DNA of 63,165 nt from Cyanobacteria bacterium SW_9_44_58 (GTDB lineage Bacteria > Cyanobacteriota > Cyanobacteriia > Cyanobacteriales > Rubidibacteraceae), in assembly GCA_003021905.1 (NCBI GenBank), contig PXPI01000009.1, positions 1 to 63,165 of the forward strand, in the 5' to 3' direction. The first letter of the stretch is position 1, and each line of letters opens with the position of its first letter. The notes under the pieces were generated by a model. It searched no databases and had not been told where the DNA came from. It worked only from the letters and a program-made list of their open reading frames with translations. The translations under genes and the position numbers were made by a program. This document shows positions 8,383 through 17,310 of this stretch, piece after piece.

Positions 8383-10314
8383 ATGGCGAAGCAAACCGTT
8401 ACTCCTTATGGCAGTTGGAAATCTCCCATTACCTCAGATTTAATCGTTTCGGAAAGTATTGGTTTAGGCGGGGTTATCTATGACAGCCAAGATATCTATT
8501 GGTTAGAAGGACGCCCCTCAGAAGAGGGACGATATGTTTTAGTCAGACGGACGCCTCAAGGAACTGTGGAAGATGTGACCCCGCAACCTTACAATGTTCG
8601 CACTCGCGTTCATGAATATGGCGGCGGTGCGTTTTTAGTTGCCGAAGGAACCATTTATTTTGTCCATTTTGACGATCAGCGTCTTTACCGAAAATTTCCC
8701 TATGCGGATCCTGAACCCCTAACGCCAGAAGGAAAACGGTCCTACGCAGAACCTTTATTAGATAGCTGGCGCGATCGCTTAATCTGTATCTGTGAAGACA
8801 ACGAAACGATTGATGCTGAACCCAGAAACTATATCGCCTCGATTGACTTAAATACTGGCAAGGCGGCACCGCTGGTGTCGGGATGCGATTTTTACGTTTC
8901 CCCGCGGCTTAGCCCAGATGGGAAAACCTTAGCTTGGGTGCAATGGAATCATCCGAATATGCCTTGGGATGATACAGAACTCTGTATCGGAACCATTGAT
9001 GATGAAGGCATGATCAGAGATATCCAAGTGGTGGCAGGGGGAAAAGAAGAAGCCGTCTGTCATCCTCTGTGGTCGCCGGATGGACAATTGTATTTTGTTT
9101 CCGACCGCACCAACTGGTGGAATTTATATCGTCTTACTTCCGAGGGGGAAATTGAATCCCTGTTCGAGATGGAAGCAGAATTTGCTTTTCCCCATTGGGT
9201 GTTCGGCTTGTCATTGTATGACTTTGTTTCCCCAGAACAGATTGTCTGTACCTATACCCAAAATGGGCAGTGGTATTTAGCTACCCTGAATACGAAAGCC
9301 AAGACCCTAAAACCCCTTGATGTTCCCTATACCGATATCGGTTCGATTCACACCGAAGCCAATGAGGTGGTTTTTGTGGCGGGGTCGGCAACGGAACCTA
9401 CTTCAGTGGTGGAGATGAATATCGAAACCGGAAAAAGCCGCGTTCTCAAAAAGGCAACCAATTTAGACATTGATCCGGGCTATCTCTCGGTTCCCGAACC
9501 CATTGCTTTCCCGACAACCGGAGAGAAAACGGCTTATGCCTGGTTCTATCCGCCGCAAAATAAAGATTATCGCGGACCGGATGGGGAATTGCCCCCCTTA
9601 ATTGTGAAAAGTCATGGCGGGCCCACTGCTGCAACCAGTCCTCGCTTTAATTTGAAGATTCAGTATTGGACCAGTCGCGGGTTTGGCTTTGTTGATGTCA
9701 ATTATGGCGGCAGCACCGGTTATGGGCGGGAATACCGGCAACGACTGCGGAAAAATTGGGGAATTGTTGATGTCGATGACTGTGTCAATGCAGCGAAATA
9801 TTTAGCCCAAACCGGCAAAGCGGATGGCAATCGTCTGGCCATTACCGGCGGCAGTGCCGGCGGTTACACCACCTTAGCCGCGCTGACCTTTCGGGATACC
9901 TTTCAAGCGGGGGCAAGCCATTATGGGGTTAGCGATTTAGAAGCCTTGGCGCAAGAAACCCATAAATTTGAGTCCCGGTATTTGGATCAATTAGTAGGAC
10001 AATATCCGGACGAAAAAGAGATTTATCACGCGCGATCGCCTATTTATCATACCGAAAAACTCTCCTGCCCAGTCATTTTTTTCCAAGGGTTGGAAGACAA
10101 AGTAGTGCCCCCCAATCAAGCGGAAAAAATGGTGGAAGTGATTAAACAAAAAGGACTTTCCACCGCTTATGTGCCTTTCAAAGGGGAACAACATGGGTTC
10201 CGTCGCGCTGAGAATATTAAACGCGCCTTAGATGGCGAATTTTATTTCTATTCTTGTGTCTTTGGGTTTACCCCTGCTGAAGACATTGAACCAGTAGAAA
10301 TTATGAACTTATAA
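8383..10314 (+). CDS. S9 family peptidase (prolyl oligopeptidase / dipeptidyl aminopeptidase type)
   Basis: The protein has an N-terminal beta-propeller (roughly residues 1-390) with repeated LSPDGKTLAWV and WSPDGQLYFVSD strands, and a C-terminal alpha/beta-hydrolase domain. The catalytic serine lies in GGSAGGY near residue 490, the aspartate in GLEDKVVPP near 573 and the histidine in GEQHGFR near 604. Such enzymes cleave short peptides and have no signal peptide here, suggesting a cytoplasmic role in peptide turnover. I chose MAKQTVTPYGSW; an ATG four codons upstream is equally possible. It is a single gene, divergent from the tRNA. Confidence 0.92.
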   Translation: MAKQTVTPYGSWKSPITSDLIVSESIGLGGVIYDSQDIYWLEGRPSEEGRYVLVRRTPQGTVEDVTPQPYNVRTRVHEYGGGAFLVAEGTIYFVHFDDQRLYRKFPYADPEPLTPEGKRSYAEPLLDSWRDRLICICEDNETIDAEPRNYIASIDLNTGKAAPLVSGCDFYVSPRLSPDGKTLAWVQWNHPNMPWDDTELCIGTIDDEGMIRDIQVVAGGKEEAVCHPLWSPDGQLYFVSDRTNWWNLYRLTSEGEIESLFEMEAEFAFPHWVFGLSLYDFVSPEQIVCTYTQNGQWYLATLNTKAKTLKPLDVPYTDIGSIHTEANEVVFVAGSATEPTSVVEMNIETGKSRVLKKATNLDIDPGYLSVPEPIAFPTTGEKTAYAWFYPPQNKDYRGPDGELPPLIVKSHGGPTAATSPRFNLKIQYWTSRGFGFVDVNYGGSTGYGREYRQRLRKNWGIVDVDDCVNAAKYLAQTGKADGNRLAITGGSAGGYTTLAALTFRDTFQAGASHYGVSDLEALAQETHKFESRYLDQLVGQYPDEKEIYHARSPIYHTEKLSCPVIFFQGLEDKVVPPNQAEKMVEVIKQKGLSTAYVPFKGEQHGFRRAENIKRALDGEFYFYSCVFGFTPAEDIEPVEIMNL

Positions 10315-10475
10315 AATTACCTGCTGAAGACAACGAAGCGACGCTTAGAGGTCAATTGTGAATTTTTGACGTTTTAATCATAATTTGACTGTTACCCTGG
10401 CGGAAATTTAGGAAATTTAGCTAGAGTTTCAATCATAATGGAAAACTTAAAAGACTTGTAAAATGCTTTTTATTG

Positions 10476-10592
10476 CTAACTTCCAGCGGTATCAATCCCA
10501 ACTAATTCCGCAACGGTAAAATTAGTGAGAATCCCCAAACTCGCCATTTGATGATATTCAGTTACATTAAATAAACGCTTTTGCAACAACAT
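10476..10592 (-). pseudogene. N-terminal fragment of a Uma2 family protein
   Basis: On the reverse strand an ATG at 10592 opens MLLQKRLFNVTEYHQMASL, then GILTNFTVAELVGIDTAGS, and stops. This resembles the start of Uma2 (DUF820) proteins, which begin with a TVEEYHxMAxxGILxExxRVELI pattern. Only about 38 codons survive and the catalytic region is missing. It lies in the spacer upstream of the phycobilin lyase gene. The rest of the spacer 10315-10652 shows no other feature. Confidence 0.45.
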
Positions 10593-10652
10593 ATTTGCAA
10601 CATGGAAAATGAATGATGAGTCTTTAATAAAAGTTGAAGGAAAAAAATTATT

Positions 10653-11258
10653 ATGTCTCACGCCACCGATATTGTAACCCTTGGTCGCTGGATGGCCGCA
10701 GATTTTAGCAATCAACAACAAGCCTTTACCAATCCACCATTTTTTGCTCACGTTCGAGTTGGGATGCGTCCCTTACCGGTAGAGTTATTATCAGGGATTA
10801 GTCTGTTTGTGGAACAGGCTTATGATTATATGTTGCATAATCCCTATCGGGTACGGGTTTTGAAATTAATACAAGCTGATGACCATATTGAAATTGAAAA
10901 CTACAAGTTAAAAGAGTCTCAGCCTTTTTTTGGGGCAAGTCGAGAACCGAAACGTTTGTTAGAACTGTCAGTGGATAATCTAGAAAAACTCCCCGGTTGC
11001 AATATGATTGTTCATTGGACTGGCAACAGCTTTAAAGGAGAAGTGGAACCCGGAAAAGCATGTAAAGTGGTTCGCAACGGCAAAGAAACTTATCTCGATA
11101 GCAGTTTTGAAATTGATAATGAAAAGTTTATCAGTTTAGATCGCGGTCGCGATCCAGAAACCGATGAACGGGTTTGGGGGTCAGTTGCTGGGGCGTTTCA
11201 TTTCGTCCGTTGGGCAAGTTTTGCTGATGAAGTCAAAGCACCCTCCAATGTTGGATAA
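10653..11258 (+). CDS. CpcT/CpeT family phycobilin:biliprotein lyase
   Basis: The 201-residue protein matches the CpcT/CpeT family: LGRWMAADFSNQQQAF at the N-terminus, then FAHVRVGMRPLPVELL and EQAYDYMLHNPYRVRVLKL. Family members are calycin-fold chaperones or lyases. CpcT attaches phycocyanobilin to Cys-153 of phycocyanin beta. The C-terminal WASFADE segment is also typical. No phycobiliprotein gene is nearby, so the target cannot be assigned from context. Length is standard for CpcT. Confidence 0.88.
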   Translation: MSHATDIVTLGRWMAADFSNQQQAFTNPPFFAHVRVGMRPLPVELLSGISLFVEQAYDYMLHNPYRVRVLKLIQADDHIEIENYKLKESQPFFGASREPKRLLELSVDNLEKLPGCNMIVHWTGNSFKGEVEPGKACKVVRNGKETYLDSSFEIDNEKFISLDRGRDPETDERVWGSVAGAFHFVRWASFADEVKAPSNVG

Positions 11259-11281
11259 TCTGCTGTAGCTTGTTTTAGCAT

Positions 11282-11313
11282 TTCCCCTCTTTCCAGTTTC
11301 TTGGCGAGGGGAA
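11282..11313 (+). terminator. Candidate hairpin downstream of the phycobilin lyase gene
   Basis: TTCCCCTC at 11282-11289 pairs perfectly with GAGGGGAA at 11306-11313 across a 16-base loop, 24 bases after the stop codon. There is no clear T tract, so a terminator role is only a guess. The remaining spacer to 11596 holds two HIP1-type sites and nothing else that I can support. Confidence 0.35.
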
Positions 11314-11596
11314 CAATCTAATATTATCTCGTCGCGCGATCGCGCCTTTAGCACCTAAATCAAAATTTTGCTCTAAGCTAAAGATAAAAAGGACGTGTCA
11401 TCAGAATAATGGTCATTTTGCAACGTTTCATGAATTATTCCTGACTGCTATAGTTTTTATCTAATAAAGAATTTAAATTACTAAGCATAACCGGAATATA
11501 ACTGGAATATCGCAGTTTGAGGATGTTCCCCGATCGCGCTTTCCATTCGACTAAAATAGAGCCAACCCCTAGAGTAATCATTCGGAATTAATTACG

Positions 11597-12271
11597 ATGA
11601 CCATTACTTCCATCACCTTACCCACTCAAAATGAACTTCCCTGCGATGATGGAATTCCCATGGAAACGCAACGACACAAAATGCAAATGGATTTATTGAT
11701 CCATACCCTGTATCCTTGGTTGGAACAGCGAAATCAGGGCTATATTGGCGGCAACATGTTTATCTATTACAGCGCTGCCCAACTGAAAAATCAAGATTTC
11801 AAAGGACCGGATTTTTTTGCCGTTTTAGATGTGCCGAAAGTGGAACGAAAAAGCTGGGTAGTTTGGGAAGAGGGAAAAGCCCCAGATGTCATTGTGGAAT
11901 TGCTTTCGGAAAGCACCGCAAATGATGATAAGACAAAGAAAAAACAAATTTATCAAGATCAAATGCGGGTTCCAGAATACTTTTGGTATGATCCTTTTAA
12001 TTCGGAGGATTTAGCTGGATTTCGCTTGCATGGAAGAATCTATCAGCCTATCTCTTGGGAAGACAAAGGCTATTTCTGTGAAGGATTGCAACTGTATTTA
12101 ACCCGATGGGAAGGGAATTATGAGGGCGTAACGACAACTTGGCTGCGATGGGCTGATTTCGAAGGGAATGTTTTGCCCACAAGGGGAGAAATGGCACAAC
12201 AAGCCCAAGCTGAAAAGGAGAAGTTAGCAACAAAACTTCGTGAAATGGGAGTTGATCCCGATGCTCTATAG
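11597..12271 (+). CDS. Uma2 family (DUF820) restriction-endonuclease-fold protein
   Basis: The 224-residue protein carries the Uma2 core: GPDFFAVLDV, then APDVIVELLSEST and KKKQIYQDQMRVPEYFWYDP. These supply the PD-(D/E)xK-like residues: PD, a downstream E in VELLS, and a lysine-rich segment. The C-terminus is a charged helix (AQQAQAEKEKLATKLREMG) common in cyanobacterial members. These proteins are highly multiplied in cyanobacteria and their biological role is uncertain, though they are often treated as putative nucleases. An N-terminal fragment of a second Uma2 lies about 1 kb upstream on the other strand. Confidence 0.9.
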   Translation: MTITSITLPTQNELPCDDGIPMETQRHKMQMDLLIHTLYPWLEQRNQGYIGGNMFIYYSAAQLKNQDFKGPDFFAVLDVPKVERKSWVVWEEGKAPDVIVELLSESTANDDKTKKKQIYQDQMRVPEYFWYDPFNSEDLAGFRLHGRIYQPISWEDKGYFCEGLQLYLTRWEGNYEGVTTTWLRWADFEGNVLPTRGEMAQQAQAEKEKLATKLREMGVDPDAL

Positions 12272-12383
12272 AAAAGATGGGAATATCGACAATAATCTGA
12301 TATAGCAATCTCTGACACCGATCCTGGTGTGAGATACTGAAGATATACACAAAATTTAATATAAAAACAGGAAGAAACCTGAA

Positions 12384-14108
12384 ATGGTTGCTACACCCGT
12401 AAAAGGAAATCGTTTAACTCTGCAAGTGGCAGATATTGCAACTAATACCACGGCGATTCGCTGCCTAGACTGGGACCGCGATCGCTTTGATATTGAGTTT
12501 GGCTTGCAAAATGGGACGACTTACAATTCTTTCCTAATTCGAGGGGAAAAGACAGCATTAGTGGATACTTCCCACGAAAAATTCCGTGATCAGTATTTAT
12601 CGCAACTCAAACAACTGATTGATCCAAGTGAAATTGATTATCTCATTATTAGCCACACGGAACCGGATCATAGCGGATTAGTTAAGGATGTCCTCGATCT
12701 TGCCCAGCAAGCTGTTGTAGTAGGTAGCAAGGTCGCCATTCAGTTTTTAGAAGGGTTTGTGCATCAACCGTTTGAACGGGAAATTGTCAAAACCGGCAGT
12801 CAATTGGATTTAGGGAGCGATCATCTTTTAGAGTTTGTCAATGCCCCGAATTTGCATTGGCCGGATACCATGTTGACCTATGATTGGGGCACACAAGTGC
12901 TGTTTACTTGCGATGTGTTTGGCATGCACTATTGCAGTAATGATCTATTGGATACAGATTTAGAAGCCATTTCCCCGGACTATCGCTTCTATTATGACTG
13001 TTTAATGGGCCCCAATGCGCGATCGGTGTTATCGGCGTTAAAACGCATGGATAAGTTAGGGGAAATTGCCAAAGTCGCTAATGGTCATGGTCCCATCTTA
13101 AGTTATAACGTTGAGGAACTCATCAATCGCTATCGCACCTGGAGTAAGAATAAAACAAAAGCAGAAAAGACGGTTGCGCTATTTTACGTTTCAGATTATG
13201 GCTACAGCGATCGCGTTTCTCAATCCATTGCTTACGGGATTACGAAAACCGGCATCAATGTGGAAATGACGGATTTGTTGGCAGCAGATCAGCAACAAGT
13301 GCGGGAATTAGTGGAACAATCCAGCGCGATCGTCATTGGCATGCCTCCCACAAGCGGCGATAAAGCCACAGAAGCTAGTGCCACTTTAGGAACCATTATC
13401 GCTTCTGTTTCCTCGAAACAAGCAATCGGCGTCTTTGAATCCTATGGGGAAGATGATGAACCCATTGATCCCATTAAAACCCGATTTACCGATTTAGGCT
13501 TAAAAGAGGTGTTCCCTGCCATTCGCATTACCGATACCCCTAGGGAAACCACCTATAAACTCTGTGAGGAAGCCGGAACCGACTTAGGGCAATGGCTGCA
13601 ACGGGAGAAAACCGTTAAACAAATGAAATCCCTGGATAGCGAGTTAGATAAAGCCATGGGGCGTTTAAGCGGGGGACTTTACATTATCAGCGCCAAAAAA
13701 GGGGACTTAAAAAGTGCCATGTTAGCCTCTTGGGTTGCCCAAGCCAGCTTTGATCCCCCAGGCATTAGTATTGCGGTTGCTAAAGATCGCGCGATCGAGG
13801 CGTTGATGCAAGTGGGCGATCAGTTTGTCCTCAATATTTTAGAAGAAGGGAACTATCAACATCTGATGAAGCACTTTCTGAAGCGGTTTAAGCCAGGGGC
13901 AGATCGCTTTGAGGGCATCAATACCCAAACCGCTGAACATGGTTCCCCGATTCTCACTGATGCCTTAGCGTATTTGGAATGCGAAGTAGTTCGCCGGATG
14001 GAATGCAGCGATCATTGGATTGTTTACAGCAAGGTGACGAACGGACGGGTTTCCAAACCGGAATCGTTAACCGCAGTTCACCACCGGAAAGTGGGCAATC
14101 ATTATTAA
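12384..14108 (+). CDS. flv3: Flavodiiron protein Flv3
   Basis: The 574-residue class C flavodiiron protein has three domains: a metallo-beta-lactamase-like diiron domain (1-260), a flavodoxin-like domain (260-405) and a flavin-reductase domain (430-574). The diiron ligands are intact: H91, E93, D95 and H96 in SHTEPDHSGL, a His in NLHWPDTM, an Asp in FTCDVFGMH and a His in GHGPIL. With Flv1 it reduces O2 to water using photosynthetic electrons (Mehler-like reaction). This protein resembles Flv3 in the RCLDWDRDRFDIEFGL opening. A hairpin at 12311-12334 lies in the spacer from the Uma2 gene. Confidence 0.92.
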   Translation: MVATPVKGNRLTLQVADIATNTTAIRCLDWDRDRFDIEFGLQNGTTYNSFLIRGEKTALVDTSHEKFRDQYLSQLKQLIDPSEIDYLIISHTEPDHSGLVKDVLDLAQQAVVVGSKVAIQFLEGFVHQPFEREIVKTGSQLDLGSDHLLEFVNAPNLHWPDTMLTYDWGTQVLFTCDVFGMHYCSNDLLDTDLEAISPDYRFYYDCLMGPNARSVLSALKRMDKLGEIAKVANGHGPILSYNVEELINRYRTWSKNKTKAEKTVALFYVSDYGYSDRVSQSIAYGITKTGINVEMTDLLAADQQQVRELVEQSSAIVIGMPPTSGDKATEASATLGTIIASVSSKQAIGVFESYGEDDEPIDPIKTRFTDLGLKEVFPAIRITDTPRETTYKLCEEAGTDLGQWLQREKTVKQMKSLDSELDKAMGRLSGGLYIISAKKGDLKSAMLASWVAQASFDPPGISIAVAKDRAIEALMQVGDQFVLNILEEGNYQHLMKHFLKRFKPGADRFEGINTQTAEHGSPILTDALAYLECEVVRRMECSDHWIVYSKVTNGRVSKPESLTAVHHRKVGNHY

Positions 14109-14165
14109 CCCGCTTCAGCTTATCCCCATTCTTTTTTTAGGAATCACTCATAAGCAGTTATTATT

Positions 14166-15878
14166 ATGCAACCAAGAGACACACAAGTGCTTCCCATCGC
14201 TTCCGATACGACTGTCTATCGATCGCGCACTTGGGACCGGCTAAAATTTGAAATTGAATACGGCTTACAACGGGGAACCACCGCCAATTCTTATCTCATT
14301 GAAGGGGAGAAAACGGCCTTATTTGATCCGCCGGGAGAGTCATTTACCGAGATTTTTTTAGATTCCCTGCAAAACCGGATTTCCCTTGCCAGTATCGACT
14401 ATATTGTTTTAGCCCATGTTAACCCGAATCGCGCGGAAACCCTCAAAGCATTACTAAAGCTAACCCCTGACGTTACCTTAGTTTGTTCCAATCCGGCAGC
14501 CCTTTCTTTAGAAACCCTTCTTGGGAAAAATGCAGCGAACTATTTTGTCATTAAAGGGGAAGAAACCTTAGATCTAGGAAATGGCCATCACCTAGAATTT
14601 TTATTAACGCCGACGCCTCGTTGGTCGGATCAGCTTTGTACCTATGATCCCAAAACTGAGGTTCTGTTTACCGATAAAATATTTGGCGCCCACGTTTGCG
14701 GGGAACAAATTTTTGATGAGGGATGGCAAGTCTATCAAGAAGATCGCCGTTATTATTTCGATTGTTTGATGGCCCCTCATGCCAGTCAAGTGGCAAGCAT
14801 TTTAGACAAGTTTCAAGGAAAATCGGCAAAGCTGTATGCGGTTGGTCATGGGCCGATAGTCCGCTACGGGTTGCGAGAGTTGACCAATGCCTATCGGGAA
14901 TGGCTAAGCCAACAACAGCAACAAACGACAAAAGTAGCGCTCTTGTATGCCTCGGCTTATGGCAATACCGCAACCATTGCCAACGCGATCGCGCAGGGAA
15001 TTACGAAAGCTGGGGTTGCTGTCGAAGCCATTAATTGTGAGTTTACCGACCCGGAAACGACAAAATCCATTATCCAAAACACGAACGGCTTAATTATCGG
15101 ATCGCCTACCTTAGGGGGACATGCCCCTACCCAAATTCAAACAGCCCTGGGCATTATTCTCTCCAATGCTGACAAAGGACAACTGGCAGGGGTCTTTGGA
15201 TCTTACGGTTGGAGTGGGGAAGCCATTGATCTGTTGGAACAAAAAATCAAAGATGCCGGATTCCGCTTTGGATTCGATCCCATTCGGGTTAAATTTAAAC
15301 CCACCGACAGTACGATCAAATACTGCGAAGAAGCGGGAACCGATTTTGCCCAAAAGCTGAAACGAAAACAGAAACGACAGGCAACTCGTCAAGCAGTCAC
15401 TGATTCTCAAGCAGCGCGAACGGAACAAGCCTTAGGCCGCGTTGTTGGGGCATTGTGTGTGGTTACTGCCAAAAAAGGAGAAGTAGCCAATGGAATGTTA
15501 GCCTCTTGGGTATCCCAAGCCACGTTTTCTCCCCCGGGTTTAACCGTCGCTGTGGCCAAAGAACGCGCCATCGAATCCTTAATGCATGTCGGCGATCCCT
15601 TTGTTCTCAATATCCTACCGGAAGGGAAACAACTGCAAAAACACTTTATGAAAAATTATTCCCCTGGGGAAGATCGCTTTGCTGACATTGAAACTGAACA
15701 AGCCGAAAATGGTTGTCTGATTCTAAAACAAGCCTTAGCCTATATTGAATTGGAAGTAGAAAATCGCATGGAGTGCGGGGATCATTGGTTGGTTTATGGC
15801 GTTGCCAAAGCTGGGAAAGTATTAGATCCTGAGAAGGTAACTGCTGTACATCATCGCAACTCAGGCAGCCATTATTAA
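14166..15878 (+). CDS. flv1: Flavodiiron protein Flv1
   Basis: The 570-residue partner has the same three domains as Flv3 but the diiron ligands are replaced. HxExDH becomes HVNPNR (N86, N88, R89), the HWPD motif becomes RWSD, and the Asp in FTCD becomes Lys in FTDK. This loss of canonical ligands is characteristic of Flv1 and Flv2. Here the order and pairing with Flv3, 57 bases apart, identifies Flv1. The Flv1/Flv3 heterodimer protects photosystem I under fluctuating light. The two genes are probably cotranscribed; I see no terminator between them. Confidence 0.9.
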   Translation: MQPRDTQVLPIASDTTVYRSRTWDRLKFEIEYGLQRGTTANSYLIEGEKTALFDPPGESFTEIFLDSLQNRISLASIDYIVLAHVNPNRAETLKALLKLTPDVTLVCSNPAALSLETLLGKNAANYFVIKGEETLDLGNGHHLEFLLTPTPRWSDQLCTYDPKTEVLFTDKIFGAHVCGEQIFDEGWQVYQEDRRYYFDCLMAPHASQVASILDKFQGKSAKLYAVGHGPIVRYGLRELTNAYREWLSQQQQQTTKVALLYASAYGNTATIANAIAQGITKAGVAVEAINCEFTDPETTKSIIQNTNGLIIGSPTLGGHAPTQIQTALGIILSNADKGQLAGVFGSYGWSGEAIDLLEQKIKDAGFRFGFDPIRVKFKPTDSTIKYCEEAGTDFAQKLKRKQKRQATRQAVTDSQAARTEQALGRVVGALCVVTAKKGEVANGMLASWVSQATFSPPGLTVAVAKERAIESLMHVGDPFVLNILPEGKQLQKHFMKNYSPGEDRFADIETEQAENGCLILKQALAYIELEVENRMECGDHWLVYGVAKAGKVLDPEKVTAVHHRNSGSHY

Positions 15879-15892
15879 CTCTTCGATTCCAC

Positions 15893-16627
15893 TTAAAGTC
15901 CCATCAATACACCAGGCTTTTTTTGCGTCGGCAGCACCTGTAAACAATTGCGTTTAGCGCAGTAAGCCAGATCCGCTTCTTGACCTAAACGGCACAGGCG
16001 TTGCCCATGACTGGAAAGACGGAATAATTCCAACAAGTTGCTTTGCCATTGACAATAAAGCGCGATCGCGCCGATGACTTCATCATTGCCAATGGCTTCC
16101 GCATTTTCATGACTCAAATTATCCAATAAACAATGGGCAATTGCCCCGGCACAAGCCGTGTCTTCTAAAGAATAACTTCCTTGCCAACCCGATCCCACTA
16201 ACCATAAGGTTTCCGGTTGTTGCCTTTGTAAATAATCAATCACAGACTGGTCATTGACAAACGCCGCTGTTAACACCGTTGGCGACTTTTCTACCCGTTG
16301 CAGGGCGCGAGTGCCATTGGTGGTACTGAGAAAAAATCGCTTGCCTTTGACCCGTTCGGAAGTGCATTCTAAGGGAGAATTGCCTAAATCACAACCTTCG
16401 ACTTTTGATCCGCCGCGTTCGCCAGCCCGCAAACGCAACGCGCAATCCCATCTTTCACTAACCTCCATTAACTGTTCAATATCGCTGAACGCCTGCACTG
16501 CTTCCGCCCCTGCAGCGAGTACCGTCGCGATCGTCGTTGTTGCCCGTAACACATCAATCACAACGGCACAATCAGGGAGACGATCAGTGGGCGTTAATTC
16601 TGGGGTGTCATAGACAAATAGCTTCAC
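15893..16627 (-). CDS. 2-phosphosulfolactate phosphatase family protein (ComB-like)
   Basis: The protein carries the ComB family motifs: [27 protein letters not shown], then [18 protein letters not shown] and [11 protein letters not shown], and [20 protein letters not shown]. ComB hydrolyses 2-phosphosulfolactate in archaeal coenzyme M synthesis. Cyanobacteria lack coenzyme M, so the true substrate here is not known. I chose a GTG start giving [13 protein letters not shown] because homologues begin there; an ATG at 16654 would add nine residues. It converges with flv1 at a gap of 14 bases. Confidence 0.87.
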   Translation of the reverse strand: MKLFVYDTPELTPTDRLPDCAVVIDVLRATTTIATVLAAGAEAVQAFSDIEQLMEVSERWDCALRLRAGERGGSKVEGCDLGNSPLECTSERVKGKRFFLSTTNGTRALQRVEKSPTVLTAAFVNDQSVIDYLQRQQPETLWLVGSGWQGSYSLEDTACAGAIAHCLLDNLSHENAEAIGNDEVIGAIALYCQWQSNLLELFRLSSHGQRLCRLGQEADLAYCAKRNCLQVLPTQKKPGVLMGL

Positions 16628-16719
16628 CGTATTTAAGATTTGCGCATACGTCACCCTGACAATTTAACCAGAAAATGTCATCATAGAGCTAACCGATTTG
16701 TAAAGAAGTATAACGAACG

Positions 16720-16830
16720 ATGAACGATAAAAATTATTCTTGGAAAGGAAGCCCGAATGCAGGCTTTGTTCTTAGCCTACTCGCGCTATTCGGGGGAATT
16801 GCCTTTCTCGCTTTAGGCTTTATCGGTTAA
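16720..16830 (+). CDS. Small single-span membrane peptide (36 residues)
   Basis: An ATG at 16720 opens a 36-residue frame: a polar start (MNDKNYSWKGSPNAG), then a hydrophobic span FVLSLLALFGGIAFLALGF ending in IG. The 19-residue span is the right length for one transmembrane helix with a cytoplasmic polar head. A purine-rich AAAGAAG lies upstream at a loose spacing. Small one-helix proteins of this kind are common in cyanobacterial thylakoids, but I do not recognise this one. It is a divergent neighbour of the ComB-like gene. Confidence 0.5.
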   Translation: MNDKNYSWKGSPNAGFVLSLLALFGGIAFLALGFIG

Positions 16831-17034
16831 TTAATAACTAACAAAAATGCTTTTTCCCGGGGTAGTTGCTTAAAAAGTAACTGCCCTAAATAAGCTGAGG
16901 AGAGCGGCAAGCAAGAAGCAATCATTGTTTTCCAGGCTGAAATTGGACACAGCGCTTTTCTTCAGTTTCGCGAGAAGTAAAATTCCGGTTTTTGAAGAGA
17001 TTGAGGTGGCGCCATCTCAGGTGGTAGAAAGAGT

Positions 17035-17209
17035 AAGACGGGATTTGTCCCGCGTCTTTTGTTTGATCGAATCTTCGATTCGGTGAGCCTCCGGCTCAAT
17101 CGCCGTAGGACGAAGTCCGCGCGAAGCATCGAGCGCGTCTTTAAGACGTGGGAGTGCGTCAAACCTGACTAGGTTTGAGTTCCTAATTTTAGAAAAGTAT
17201 TGGGAACTC
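17035..17209. repeat. Array of eight consecutive short hairpins in a gene-free spacer
   Basis: Eight inverted repeats follow one another in 175 bp. The stems are 17035-17058 (GGGA/TCCC plus AAGAC/GTCTT), 17068-17082 (CGAATC/GATTCG), 17084-17098 (TGAGCC/GGCTCA), 17108-17118 (GGAC/GTCC), 17118-17137 (CGCGC/GCGCG), 17136-17148 (CGTCT/AGACG), 17160-17177 (CAAACCT/AGGTTTG) and 17177-17209 (GAGTTCC/GGAACTC). Four have three-base loops. No coding frame here looks real on either strand. It might be a structured RNA, an IS200/IS605 right-end remnant (a TCAA lies at 17159-17162 beyond the sixth hairpin) or a nested repeat cluster. The remaining spacer 16831-17310 shows nothing else. Confidence 0.6.
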
Positions 17210-17310
17210 AGCATTGCTATCACACAAAATTTAATCTTATATTTCCCAACTGCCATCGCGGTAAAATAGAATTAATTAAAGCGCTGGAAGCAGTTATTAA
17301 AAAAATTCCC

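Noticed and set aside
17017-17256. Minus-strand frames of 66-79 codons across the hairpin array
   Set aside because: The codons simply read through the palindromes and show no protein-family pattern.
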